From positions 1 through 45,012 of the forward strand of contig QHWB01000076.1 of the NCBI GenBank assembly GCA_003222395.1: 45,012 nt of DNA, given 5' to 3'. The notes under the pieces were generated by a model, which saw nothing but the letters and a program-made list of their open reading frames with translations, was not told where the DNA came from and made no database searches. The stretch comes from Acidobacteriota bacterium. GTDB taxonomy: Bacteria; Acidobacteriota; Vicinamibacteria; Vicinamibacterales; CAVVIG01. Position 1 is the first letter of the stretch, and every line of letters begins with the position of its first letter. A program made the position numbers and the translations under genes. This document shows positions 19,345-27,606 of this stretch, in pieces.

Positions 19345-19394
19345 TTGATTACCGACAGGTACATTGGATATTCTCTTGTTGGTAACCGAGGGGG
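19345..19394 (+). promoter_or_regulatory. padR promoter with palindromic operator candidate
   Basis: A TTGATT (19345-19350), 18-base spacer and TATTCT (19369-19374) form a sigma70-like promoter. It overlaps an imperfect palindrome, TTACCGACAGG (19349-19359) and CTTGTTGGTAA (19375-19385), separated by 15 bases and flanking the -10 box. PadR proteins usually bind such dyads in their own promoters, so autoregulation is likely. A GAGGGGG ribosome site follows, about 10 bases before the ATG at 19405. Confidence 0.55.
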
Positions 19395-19404
19395 AATCCG
19401 CTGA

Positions 19405-19734
19405 ATGAGTAAGCCGACCGATCTCGTGCAGGGCACACTGGACCTGCTCATCCTCAAAGTGCTCGCGAACGGACCCGTGCACGGCTGGGCGATTGCGCAA
19501 CGGATAAAGCAAATGTCAAACGAAGTGTTGCAGTTCAGCCAGGGTTCGCTGTACCCAGCCCTGCACAAGCTGGAGCAGCAGGGCTGGATCGAGGCCGAAT
19601 GGGGTGAGAGCAAAAACAATCGCCGCGCCAAATACTATTCGCTTACGCGTGCAGGTAGAAAGATGATGGCCCGGGAGGCAGCACAGTGGGAACGGCTGTC
19701 GGCTGCTATTTCGCTTGTGGTCCGCCCGGCCTGA
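19405..19734 (+). CDS. PadR-family transcriptional regulator
   Basis: 109 residues, the short PadR type: winged helix with LVQGTLDLLILKVLANGPVH, GWAIAQRIKQMS, then FSQGSLYPALHKLEQQGWIE and a basic wing KNNRRAKYYSLTRAGRKMM. PadR proteins repress neighbouring transport or stress genes and release DNA on binding a ligand. It is followed 25 bases later by an ADOP permease, the standard acidobacterial PadR-ADOP pairing, so it presumably controls that gene and, through the palindrome in its promoter, itself. The partner is now broken, which leaves this regulator with no intact target in the window. Assignment is secure; the inducer is unknown. Confidence 0.92.
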   Translation: MSKPTDLVQGTLDLLILKVLANGPVHGWAIAQRIKQMSNEVLQFSQGSLYPALHKLEQQGWIEAEWGESKNNRRAKYYSLTRAGRKMMAREAAQWERLSAAISLVVRPA

Positions 19735-19759
19735 CGAGCATCAAAGGCGAGCGTCAAAC

Positions 19760-22416
19760 ATGATGCGCTGGTCCAGAATCCTTCGTCTACGGCTTCGTTC
19801 GTTGCTGAGGCGGAGGCGCGTTGACGAGGAGATCGACGAGGAACTGTCCTATCACCTCCAGCGCCAGATCGATGAGTTCGCCGTCAGCGGCATGGATCCG
19901 AGGGAGGCTCGTTACGCGGCGCGGCGCGAGATGGGCGGCGTCGAGCTGCAAAGAGAAGAGTGCCGCGATTCTCTGGGTCTTAGGCTTGTCGACGAACTAC
20001 GGCACGACGGGCGGTACGCGATTCGGACGCTCGTTAGGAATCCAGGCTTCACCGCCGTGGCGGTCCTCACGCTCGCCTTGGGCAGTGGAGCTAACGTGGC
20101 GATCTTCTCGATTTTCAACCAGGCGTTGCTTCGTCTCCTTCCGGTTCCCGCGCCCGACGAGTTAGTGAACTTTTCATCTCCCGGTCCCAAGACAGGCCGT
20201 ACGTCGACCAGTAGCACCTTTGGTCCCGACGCGGTGTTCAGCTACCCGCTGTTTCGCGACATCGAACGCGATCAACGAGTGTTCACGGGAATCGCCGCAC
20301 ACCGTGATTTCGTCGCCCACGTTTCGTACCGCGGCCAGGCGTCGAGCGAGCAGGGGCATCTCGTGTCCGGAAGCTACTTCCCAGTGCTCGCGCTCCGGCC
20401 GGCACTCGGGCGATTGCTGGGTCCCGAGGACGACCGCACGTCTGGCGCACATCCCGTCGTTGTCTTGGGCTATCCGTACTGGCGGTCCCGCTTCAAAGGC
20501 GATCCGGCGGTGCTCAATGACAGCATCATGGTGAACGGCCACGCTCTGACGATTGTCGGTGTCGCAGCGCAGGACTTCGTCGGAACAACGCTTGAGAACA
20601 GACCTCAGATCTTTGTGCCACTGACGATGGCTGCGCTGACGATGCCGGGACTCAGAAACCCGCATAGTGGCGGCGTATGGAATGGTTTCGAGGATCGTCG
20701 TGATCATTGGCTGTATTTGTTCGCGCGGCTCAAGCCCGGGATCGCCCTGGAGAGCGCCGAACGAACGATCAATATTCCATTCGCCGCGATCATCAACGAC
20801 GTCGAGTTTCCGGCCCAGCGCAGCGGACTAGGCAACACGGCTCGCGAACGCTTCAAGAATCGGCGGCTCTTGCTGGAGCCTGGCGCTCAGGGTGAACGAC
20901 CGGAGCGCGCGGAATTACGAAGCATGTTCCTGCTGCTGTTTTGCGTGACCGGCCTCGTCGTTCTGATTGCGTGTGCGAACATCGCCAACCTGCTGCTGGC
21001 GCGTCGGCCGGCGGTCTCGCTGGCCTGGTCGTGGCCCGCTGGACGCTCGACGCTGTGGCGGCTCTCGTCCCCGAACAGGGCAATGCGATGCTGCGCTTCG
21101 AGTTCGACGCGACGCTGTTGTTATTCACGATCCTGTTGTGCGCTGGGATGGCCTTACTGGTCGGCGCCTGTCCGGCGATGCTTGCCACGCGGCCCGATCT
21201 CGCGACGACGCTCAGGGGCGGTACGGCCGGCACTCGTTCGGCAACACGATTACGGACAGCATTGGCCACAGCACAAGTTGCGCTCTCGATGGCGCTCCTT
21301 GTGACAGCCGGCCTGTTCACGAAAAGCTTGCTGAATCTGAACCGCGTGGAACTCGGAATGCGTGTTGCCGGTGTCACGACATTCCGCGTCTCGCCGGAGC
21401 TGAACGGGTACTCGTCCGATCAATCGGCACTCTTCTTCGACCGTGTGCAACAACGGCTAACCGCGGTTCCGGGGGTCACATCCGTAGGTGTCTCCACAAT
21501 TCCAGTACTCGCCGGCGTCGGTCATGGAAGCAACGTCACTGTGGAGGGCTTCAGTGCCGACCCCGACGCAAACACCAGCTCGTACTCATCGAGCATCGGT
21601 CCAGACTACTTCCGGACGTTGGGCATTCCGCTGCTGGCTGGGCGGGAGTTCACAACTGCAGATGTCGGCGGCGCGCCGAAGGTCGCCATCATCAACGAGG
21701 CGTTCGCCCGCAAATTCAATCTCGGGCGCGCGGCGATTGGCAAGCGGATGCGGCCAGGCGCGGGGCGGCAACCGGACATCGAGATCGTTGGTCTCATCAG
21801 GGACGCGCGCTACAGCCAACCGAAAGACGAACCGCCGCCACAGTTCTTCGTTCCCTATCGCCAGGACGAGAAGGCCGGCACGCTGAACTTCTATGTCAGA
21901 TCGACCGAACGCGTGCCGCAGCTTCTGGCATCGCTGCATGGCGTTCTGAGCCAAATCGATCCGACGGTGCCGGTCGAGAACCTTCGTCCGCTGGCCGATC
22001 AGGTCGATGACACGATGGCGCTCGATCGCCTGATCGGCACGCTATCCTCTGGCTTCGCGCTTCTTGCAACGCTGCTTGCAGCGATCGGGCTTTATGGCGT
22101 CCTCACCTACAGCCTCGCACAGCGGACTCGGGAGCTTGGTCTGCGTATCGCCCTCGGCGCCACGATCGCCCGTGTGTGGCGGATGGTGTTCAGAGACGTG
22201 GGTCGGATCGCAATTGTTGGCTGCATCCTGGGAGCGATGGCGGCGCTCGTGCTGGGACGACTTGCCCAATCGCTGCTCTTCAATGTTCCTGGGTACGACG
22301 CCGGCGTCATGCTCGCGGCCGCTGTCGGTATTGCACTGATTGCGCTCGGCACTGGAGCGATTCCGGCGCGGCGCGCTTCGCGCATAGACCCGGTGCAGAC
22401 CCTTCGCTGCGAATGA
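19760..22416 (+). pseudogene. ADOP-type MacB permease with internal deletion and frameshift
   Basis: Acidobacterial duplicated orphan permease (ADOP), a MacB/FtsX-like membrane protein without its own ATPase. Part one (from ATG 19760) has the PadR-linked N-terminal helix RRRVDEEIDEELSYHLQRQI, then the first permease unit (VRNPGFTAVAVLTLALGSGA, NVAIFSIFNQALLR), MacB-like periplasmic domain and VVLIACANIANLLLAR. At about 21003 the frame changes and continues as GGLAGLVVARWTLDAVAALV, the second unit (RLRTALATAQVALSMALLV) and a normal end FGLYGVLTY-like to RRASRIDPVQTLRCE. About 40 residues normally between LLLAR and GG-AGLVVA are absent, so a deletion of roughly 120-130 bases caused the shift. 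The two halves could still be made separately, but loss of function is more likely. Confidence 0.82.
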
Positions 22417-22425
22417 GCGCCCAGG

Positions 22426-22665
22426 TCAGCGTGAACTTAGGAAGTCTGGCCGATCGAAGAGATTGAACGCCTCGACGCGCAACTCGAGCAGGCGCGCGCC
22501 GCCAAATGCGTGCGCTTGAAGATCGAAAATGGTGTTGAAGAACGTAGGCCCGCGCACCTGTCCCACCTCGTAGTTCCCGAAGACGAAGTCCGCGGGGTTT
22601 CGCGAAGCAATTCGTCGAACCACTGATCCAACTCGCCAACCATCCGAACCCCACTGCACGTCATG
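22426..22665 (-). pseudogene. TonB-dependent receptor C-terminal remnant
   Basis: The minus strand encodes the last part of an Oar-like receptor: GELDQWFDE in one frame, then ADFVFGNYEVGQVRGPTFFN and GARLLELRVEAFNLFDRPDF in another, matching the conserved terminal strands (for example FNTDFSLFKH...LEFRVEAFNLFNRPDF in relatives). At least one frame break lies near 22600. No upstream receptor sequence remains, and the fragment is only 10 bases from the ADOP stop. It is a relic of a fourth receptor gene, suggesting repeated gain and loss of such genes here. Confidence 0.7.
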
Positions 22666-23030
22666 TCGGCGAGATTGCCCGTGCCGGGGCACGGGCACGT
22701 AGTTCGAGAACTTGTATCGGAACAAGCTCTCTCTGAGCCAGGAGCCCTGACGCCGAGAACGATCGCCGGTACGGCGCGAATTGACTTCAACGCACTGTCA
22801 GCGTGCTCAGCTGTCGATAGCGAAGAACGCCGGAGCGCGAGGTACGGCCGGCCCGGCAGCGGCTACTCTGCCCATGCCGAGCACTCAGGATATACCGCGA
22901 CACTCGGATGCGAATGGACCAATGCGCGCCACTGCAAGGCCGCCTTTGTCGCGTAGAATCTCTCGAGTTGTTCGCGAGTGCGTCGCGGGGTCGCGAACGT
23001 TTCGGTGGGCTCGTAACCGAAGGTTGACAC
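22666..23030. other. Intergenic region upstream of the secreted protein gene
   Basis: No gene is recognisable here. It should hold the promoter of the plus-strand gene at 23031, but I cannot point to convincing -35/-10 boxes. Confidence 0.35.
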
Positions 23031-24068
23031 ATGAACCGCCGATTTCTCGCGTTGTTAGTGGCCCTCGCGGCCGTTGCGCCTCGCACAGCATTCATTGCGG
23101 GACAGGTGCCCGCGGCGTCGGCAGCACCAGGCCTGCCGCGTCCGACCGACCCATGGAAGCCTGTCCTCGGTCCTGACGGTCATCCCGATCTGCAAGGCGT
23201 CTGGCTGAACAACAGTGCAACCCCACTCGAACGCCCAAAGGGGCTCGAAGGCAGGCAGTTTCTGACCGACGACGAAGTCATCGAGCTGCGCAAGCGAGCA
23301 GATCGTCTGTTCAAGAACACGAACGCCGATTTCGCGGGGGGCGATGCGGTCTTCCTCGCCGCCCTCGCCAATGTCGATCATTTCAAGAGCGCGACGGCGA
23401 CGGGCACGACGTTCGAGATGATCGAGCGGGAGTTTGACAATCGGACTTCGTTGATCGTCGATCCACCTGACGGCCGGATCCCTCCGTTGACAGCCGAAGC
23501 GCAGCAGAGAAGGGCGGCCGCCGATGCGAGGCGCCGCCGTCCACCAGAGGGACCGGAAGATCTCAGCCATGTGGAACGATGCCTGACCTATGGTGTGCCG
23601 AGACTCAGCGGAACCAACACCGGCGCCGGACCGCTCGGCTTTTACCAGATCGTACAAACGCCTTCGCACGTCGTCCTGTTCCTCGAGGCTGTGCACGAAG
23701 CGCGCATCATTCATTTGGACAGCCGCCCGCACCTGCCGGCTTCCGTCGGACTGTGGGAAGGGGATTCTCGAGGACACTGGGAAGGGCAGACGCTTGTCGT
23801 CGACACGACCAACTTCTCGGCGAGGAACAACTTCATGGGTTCCTCCGACCGGCTGCATCTCGTCGAGCGCTTCACGCGCGTCGCGCTCGACCGAATCGAC
23901 TACGAGCTCACGATCGACGATCCGATGACGTGGACGAGGCCTTGGACCGCGGTCATCAGGCTCAAACGGAGTTCCGAGCGATTGTTCGAGTACGCGTGCC
24001 ACGAGGGCAATTACGAAATCCTCCGCGACATCTTCGCCGGAGCACGTGCCACCGAGAGAGGCCGATGA
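23031..24068 (+). CDS. Secreted protein of unknown function (acidobacterial family)
   Basis: 345 residues. A signal peptide (MNRRFLALLVALAAVAPRTA) is followed by a family seen many times in soil Acidobacteria and Proteobacteria without known function. Recognisable blocks are GPDGHPDLQGVWLNNSATPL near the N-terminus, RCLTYGVPRLSG, YQIVQTPSHVVLFLEAVHEA and the most conserved core SRGHWEGQTLVVDTTNFSAR followed by HLVERFTRV and TIDDPMTWTRPW. Extracytoplasmic location is likely. It stands alone on the plus strand, so the neighbourhood gives no clue. The stretch 24069-24332 after it is empty as far as I can see. The ATG at 23031 is supported by the signal peptide. Confidence 0.75.
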   Translation: MNRRFLALLVALAAVAPRTAFIAGQVPAASAAPGLPRPTDPWKPVLGPDGHPDLQGVWLNNSATPLERPKGLEGRQFLTDDEVIELRKRADRLFKNTNADFAGGDAVFLAALANVDHFKSATATGTTFEMIEREFDNRTSLIVDPPDGRIPPLTAEAQQRRAAADARRRRPPEGPEDLSHVERCLTYGVPRLSGTNTGAGPLGFYQIVQTPSHVVLFLEAVHEARIIHLDSRPHLPASVGLWEGDSRGHWEGQTLVVDTTNFSARNNFMGSSDRLHLVERFTRVALDRIDYELTIDDPMTWTRPWTAVIRLKRSSERLFEYACHEGNYEILRDIFAGARATERGR

Positions 24069-24332
24069 AACGCCGGATGCGACTGATCTCGACAAACACA
24101 TCCGTTAATCTGGCGACGCTGCAAGCCTAACTCAAATGGGAATTGTCTTGAGAACGACTGCTACGGCCCTCGGTTCTGTGGTCATTCACTGCCTTCGCCA
24201 GAAAATGACGAGGGTGCGCAAAAACGCGATCCGCTGTTGCCGAAGCAGTTGCTCGCGCACGCCGCTCGCGGTCAAGCGGTTCGTCCTGTTTGCCCAGATG
24301 CCGAGGACCGCAGACAAGCGCCCGCAGCGGTT

Positions 24333-24728
24333 TCAGGGGTGGATGACTGACAGCGTCAGAAACTCTTCAAACGGATCGAAATCTCGATCGCGGTGCAGCA
24401 GCGAATGCTGCTCGTGTAGGCAAAACGTGGCGATCAGACAATCGATCGTCTTCCGCACGGTGTGGCCGCGGCTCCTTAGCGTGCGGTAGTTCCGCGCCGC
24501 CTCCCTCGCCAGGTTGACGCCGCCTGTTTCGAACAGTTCCAGCTTGAGGAGTTGCCGTTCGACGTCTTTGGCGGCGTCCTCATCGCGGACGCCTTGTAAC
24601 ACTTCGCACAGAATGACGTCGGTCAGCCTTAGACGCTGACGATCGAGTTGTGCATGCACCCAATCTGTCTCGGGATTCCTGATGCCATGGAAGTAATCAA
24701 TCCAGACGGTGGTGTCGACGATCACCAC
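24333..24728 (-). CDS. vapC: VapC-type PIN-domain ribonuclease toxin
   Basis: 131 residues. A PIN fold with the acidic residues expected for Mg2+-dependent RNA cleavage: VDTTVWIDYF (Asp5), ILCEVLQG (Glu near 42), KTIDCLIATFCL (Asp near 95) and HRDRDFDPF. VapC toxins cut tRNA or rRNA and are held inactive by VapB, encoded just upstream. The start is GTG at 24726-24728 (a second GTG follows at once), 5 bases behind the VapB stop. Length and order match the type II family. The target RNA is not deducible, although the pair sits a few hundred bases from two tRNA genes. Confidence 0.9.
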   Translation of the reverse strand: MVIVDTTVWIDYFHGIRNPETDWVHAQLDRQRLRLTDVILCEVLQGVRDEDAAKDVERQLLKLELFETGGVNLAREAARNYRTLRSRGHTVRKTIDCLIATFCLHEQHSLLHRDRDFDPFEEFLTLSVIHP

Positions 24729-24733
24729 GCCGG

Positions 24734-24937
24734 CTACTTCGCAACCCTTCCCACACGGGAAGTGTCGAGATCGCCTTCCCAGGTCACCTTGCCGCGCAGG
24801 CGACGGATGCTCTTCTGACCGCGCGTCTGAATCAACAACCGCAGTCCTTCCTCCACCGCGGCGCGCTTGGTGCGCGCTCCGCTGCTACGCATGGCCTGAC
24901 GCATCAGTCGATCGTCGATGTCGATATTGGTTCGCAT
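24734..24937 (-). CDS. vapB: VapB-type antitoxin
   Basis: 67 residues starting MRTNIDIDDRLMRQAMRSSG, the classic VapB ribbon-helix-helix start with TNIDIDD as DNA-binding strand, followed by KRAAVEEGLRLLIQ and a C-terminal toxin-binding tail with a tryptophan (GKVTWEGDLD). ATG 24935-24937 is preferred to the TTG one codon earlier because family members begin at MRTNI. The antitoxin with VapC should autorepress the pair's promoter. That promoter would lie within 24938-24990, where I see no obvious palindrome. Confidence 0.9.
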   Translation of the reverse strand: MRTNIDIDDRLMRQAMRSSGARTKRAAVEEGLRLLIQTRGQKSIRRLRGKVTWEGDLDTSRVGRVAK

Positions 24938-25331
24938 CAAAGTAGACCTAGATGGGTAAGAATCGCTGATTTTGTGTATCGGTCAACCTTCCCCTGTAAC
25001 GGACATTGTCCACAAGCGCCCGACCGACGACGATCCTCATCGAGGCTACGGAATCGATTTGACTTGGGTTGCGGAAAGTCCAGGACGGACCGGCAACCGC
25101 TCGGCTCCGCGACGACCGGCCGTTTGGGCCGGAGGACGCGGTATGTTCGTGACGCGATCGTCAAAACGCCAGCATTTCTCTCAACGCGACGCGACGAGTC
25201 TGAACGAATCGAGCTGGAATCTCGATCGAATTCCGCCCCGCTTGCAAGCGAGCCCGTTCCGCGGACTCCGGCCAGTTTGCAAGCAGGCTCCCGCACCAAA
25301 CGGGAAACCCTTTAGTTGCTGAAGGATAAGT
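24938..25331. other. Intergenic region between vapB and tRNA-Asp
   Basis: No protein gene is supported. Frames here and across the tRNAs are artefacts of tRNA sequence. The stretch should contain the vapBC promoter and whatever follows the tRNA-Asp 3' end on the minus strand, but I see no strong terminator. Confidence 0.4.
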
Positions 25332-25408
<77 letters not shown>

Positions 25409-25418
25409 GAATCTCATT

Positions 25419-25450
25419 GCGGATCGCGGATTGGCGATTGCGGATTGGCG
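25419..25450. repeat. Short GCGGAT-containing tandem repeats between the tRNAs
   Basis: GCGGATTGGCG occurs at 25426-25436 and again at 25440-25450 (14-bp period), with a partial GCGGATCG copy at 25419. An inverted echo, AATCCGCCATCC, follows at 25462-25473. It is a simple intergenic repeat lying between tRNA-Asp and tRNA-Val. Confidence 0.7.
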
Positions 25451-25491
25451 TGCAAACCCGAAATCCGCCATCCGAATTCCACAATACCAAG

Positions 25492-25563
25492 TGGGCGGTA
25501 CAGGATTCGAACCTGTGACAGCCGGCGTGTAAAGCCGGTGCTCTACCACTGAGCTAACCGCCC
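25492..25563 (-). tRNA. tRNA-Val (anticodon TAC), no encoded CCA
   Basis: Minus strand from 25563: acceptor GGGCGGT pairs with ACCGCCC. D-arm is GCTCAGTGGTAGAGC. Anticodon stem CCGGC/GCCGG has loop TTTACAC, anticodon TAC. T-arm is ACAGG-TTCGAAT-CCTGT. The discriminator A is at 25492 and CCA does not follow, so it must be added by the CCA enzyme. Confidence 0.95.
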
Positions 25564-26112
25564 TTACCGCCAAAGGGAACTATTATACGTTGCCTTCAGC
25601 GCGAGCAGCAACCACGCTACGACGAATCCGGCGACCGCGCGATGCTCGTGGTTGCCGATCGCCTGCGCGAAGCTGAATCGGCGGCGCGCGTCGTTGTCGC
25701 GCACGATCTCGCCGCGCTTGAAGCGATCGTAGAACTCGCCGAACACGCTGCGCAGATAGGCTTCTTCCGTCTTGATCGCTGCAGTGATCGTCAGCCCGAG
25801 GTACAGCGCGATCATCGCGATGACGATGAGGCTGTGCGACGCGATGCCGACGCCGAGGCCGATGATCGACGAGCCGACGTACAGCGGATGCGAAAACCAG
25901 CGGTACGGGCCGGACGATGTAACCTCGCGCGCCTTGTTGAGGTGACCGGCGGCCCAGAAGCGCAGCGCTTCTCCGGCGGCGGCGAGCGCGATGCCGACCG
26001 CGAACGATCCGGTCGTCGGCTCCGCCACCAGCAGCACGAGCGGGCCGAAGACCCAACCGAGGGCGACACGAAAGCGCGCGAGCAGCCGCGTGGCGATTGG
26101 CGCGTCAGACAC
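25564..26112 (-). CDS. Isoprenylcysteine-methyltransferase-like (ICMT/PEMT superfamily) membrane protein
   Basis: 182 residues, several membrane segments (ALGWVFGPLVLLVA, FAVGIALAAAGEALRFWAAG, LIVIAMIALYLGLTI and a C-terminal helix AVAGFVVAWLLLAL). The conserved SAM-binding signature of bacterial ICMT-like methyltransferases is present: SSGPYRWFSHPLYVGSSIIG, then EEAYLRSVFGEFYDRFKR. Members methylate small or lipid substrates; the substrate here is unknown. I chose GTG 26110-26112, which overlaps the waaC stop by 8 bases; a TTG at 26142 is possible but would overlap by 38. It is the last gene of the heptose operon and ends one base before tRNA-Val, so the transcript may run on into the tRNA. 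Confidence 0.8.
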   Translation of the reverse strand: MSDAPIATRLLARFRVALGWVFGPLVLLVAEPTTGSFAVGIALAAAGEALRFWAAGHLNKAREVTSSGPYRWFSHPLYVGSSIIGLGVGIASHSLIVIAMIALYLGLTITAAIKTEEAYLRSVFGEFYDRFKRGEIVRDNDARRRFSFAQAIGNHEHRAVAGFVVAWLLLALKATYNSSLWR

Positions 26113-27145
26113 GGGTCGGCTCTGCCGCGAGACGCCGGTCAATGGCGGCGGCGACCTCGCCGACGTCGATGTCGAGCAAACACATCCGATCGCGGGTGCA
26201 CAGCCTCAGATGATGACACTGGCAGGACCCGTCGCGCGAAACGGTGACGTCGCGCGGCGAGAGCGGTCCGTTTCGCGACGGCCGCGTCGGCCCGTAGATG
26301 CCGATGATCGGCGTGCCGACGGCTGCGGCGACGTGCGTCGGCCCGGTGTCCCCGGAGATCATCAGCGCCGCTCCGCGCGCCAGCGCCACGAGATCGGCGA
26401 TCGTCGTCGGCGGCGACACGATCGCCGCGCCGTCCGCGGCGGCGGCTACCTCGCCCGCGAGCGCCTGCTCGCCCGGCCCCCACAGCACGACCGATGTCAA
26501 GGCGTAGCGTTCGCGCAGAATCGACGCGATCGCGGCGAAGCGCGCGGGCGGCCACCGCTTGTTCGGCCACCCGGCCCCGGGATTGAGCAGCGCGTACCGT
26601 CCGCGCGCCTGCTGCGCGGCGTTCCTCGCCGCCGGCGAGTCGACGATCTCGATCGGAAATTCTACGGACGCCGACGTGATGCCCAGCGTCTGAAGCAGCG
26701 CGAGGTTGATGTCGACCACGTGCCGCGTCTCGCGCGGATCGTAGATGCCGCCCCGGCCCGGGTCGAACGCTTCGGTATAGAACAGCCGCGCGAACCGCTC
26801 GCGTGCGTAGCTCGACGCGAAGCCGACGACGCGCGCGGCGCCGGAGCTTCGCGCCAGGAGCGCCGACTTGATCAGGCCCTGAAGATCGATCGCGACGTCG
26901 TAGCCGGCGCGCCGCAGCTGGTCGACCGCGCCGACGAGCGACGCGCCGCCGCTTGCGTCGGATCGATCGTTGATGACGAGGCGGCGATCGATCACCGGCA
27001 CGAGATCGAGGATCTCGCGGTGCTTTGCGCTGACGAGCCAGTCGATGCGTGCCGACGGAAACGCGCGGCGCAGCGCCGCGGCGACCGGGATCGCGTGCAC
27101 GACGTCGCCAAGCGCGCCGAGGCGGACGATCAGGAAACGGGTCAA
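26105..27145 (-). CDS. waaC: ADP-heptose:LPS heptosyltransferase (GT9, WaaC-like)
   Basis: 346 residues, glycosyltransferase family 9. N-terminal FLIVRLGALGDVVHAIPVAA is the GT9 acceptor-side motif. The C-terminal donor domain has LNPGAGWPNKRWPPARFAAI and MISGDTGPTHVAAAVGTPII. It adds L-glycero-D-manno-heptose from ADP-heptose to the Kdo-lipid A inner core at the inner membrane. WaaC rather than WaaF is chosen because the other GT9 gene in this operon fits WaaF better, but the two are hard to tell apart. The start is TTG 27143-27145, whose TG overlaps the TGA of hldC. A cysteine-rich C-terminal stretch (CQCHHLRLCTRDRMC) is typical of some acidobacterial members. Confidence 0.85.
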   Translation of the reverse strand: MTRFLIVRLGALGDVVHAIPVAAALRRAFPSARIDWLVSAKHREILDLVPVIDRRLVINDRSDASGGASLVGAVDQLRRAGYDVAIDLQGLIKSALLARSSGAARVVGFASSYARERFARLFYTEAFDPGRGGIYDPRETRHVVDINLALLQTLGITSASVEFPIEIVDSPAARNAAQQARGRYALLNPGAGWPNKRWPPARFAAIASILRERYALTSVVLWGPGEQALAGEVAAAADGAAIVSPPTTIADLVALARGAALMISGDTGPTHVAAAVGTPIIGIYGPTRPSRNGPLSPRDVTVSRDGSCQCHHLRLCTRDRMCLLDIDVGEVAAAIDRRLAAEPTRV

Positions 27146-27606
27146 GCGCGCGCGATCCTTTTCAACAGGTCGCGCGTGGCATGGGTCTTCCGATCGCCGA
27201 CGATGGCCGTGCGGCCGCCGTACGCCGCAACCGTGACGCGCTCGGGCACGGACTCGACCGTGTAATCGGTTCCTTTGCAGTGCACGTCCGGTTTCAAGAG
27301 CTTCAGCAGTCGGTCGACCGTTTCCTCGCCGAAGATCACGACATATTCGACGCCGCGCAGCGCATCGACGAGCTCGGCTCGATCCGATGCGGTCAGCATC
27401 GGACGGCCCGGGCCTTTCAGCTTCCGCTCCGACTCGTCGTCGTTGATCGCCACGACGAGCCGATCGGCTTCGGCAGCGGCGCCCTGCAGATATCGCACAT
27501 GTCCTACATGCAGCAGATCGAAGCAGCCGTTCGCGAAGGCGATAGTTTTTCCCGCCGCCCGGTCGCGGGCAATCAAGGCGATGAGCTCGGATTCGTTGAC
27601 AATCAC
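27142..27606 (-). CDS. hldC: D-glycero-beta-D-manno-heptose 1-phosphate adenylyltransferase
   Basis: 154 residues, nucleotidyltransferase fold. FANGCFDLLHVGHVRYLQGA (about 24-43) contains the HxGH catalytic motif, and RAELVDALRGVEYVVIFGEE and KGTDYTVESVPE follow. It converts heptose-1-phosphate and ATP to ADP-heptose, the donor used by the waaC and waaF products. It equals the C-terminal half of E. coli HldE; here kinase and transferase are separate genes. It starts at GTG 27604-27606, overlapping the hldA stop by 3 bases (GTGA arrangement), and its own stop overlaps the waaC start, so the three are translationally coupled. Confidence 0.92.
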   Translation of the reverse strand: MIVNESELIALIARDRAAGKTIAFANGCFDLLHVGHVRYLQGAAAEADRLVVAINDDESERKLKGPGRPMLTASDRAELVDALRGVEYVVIFGEETVDRLLKLLKPDVHCKGTDYTVESVPERVTVAAYGGRTAIVGDRKTHATRDLLKRIARA

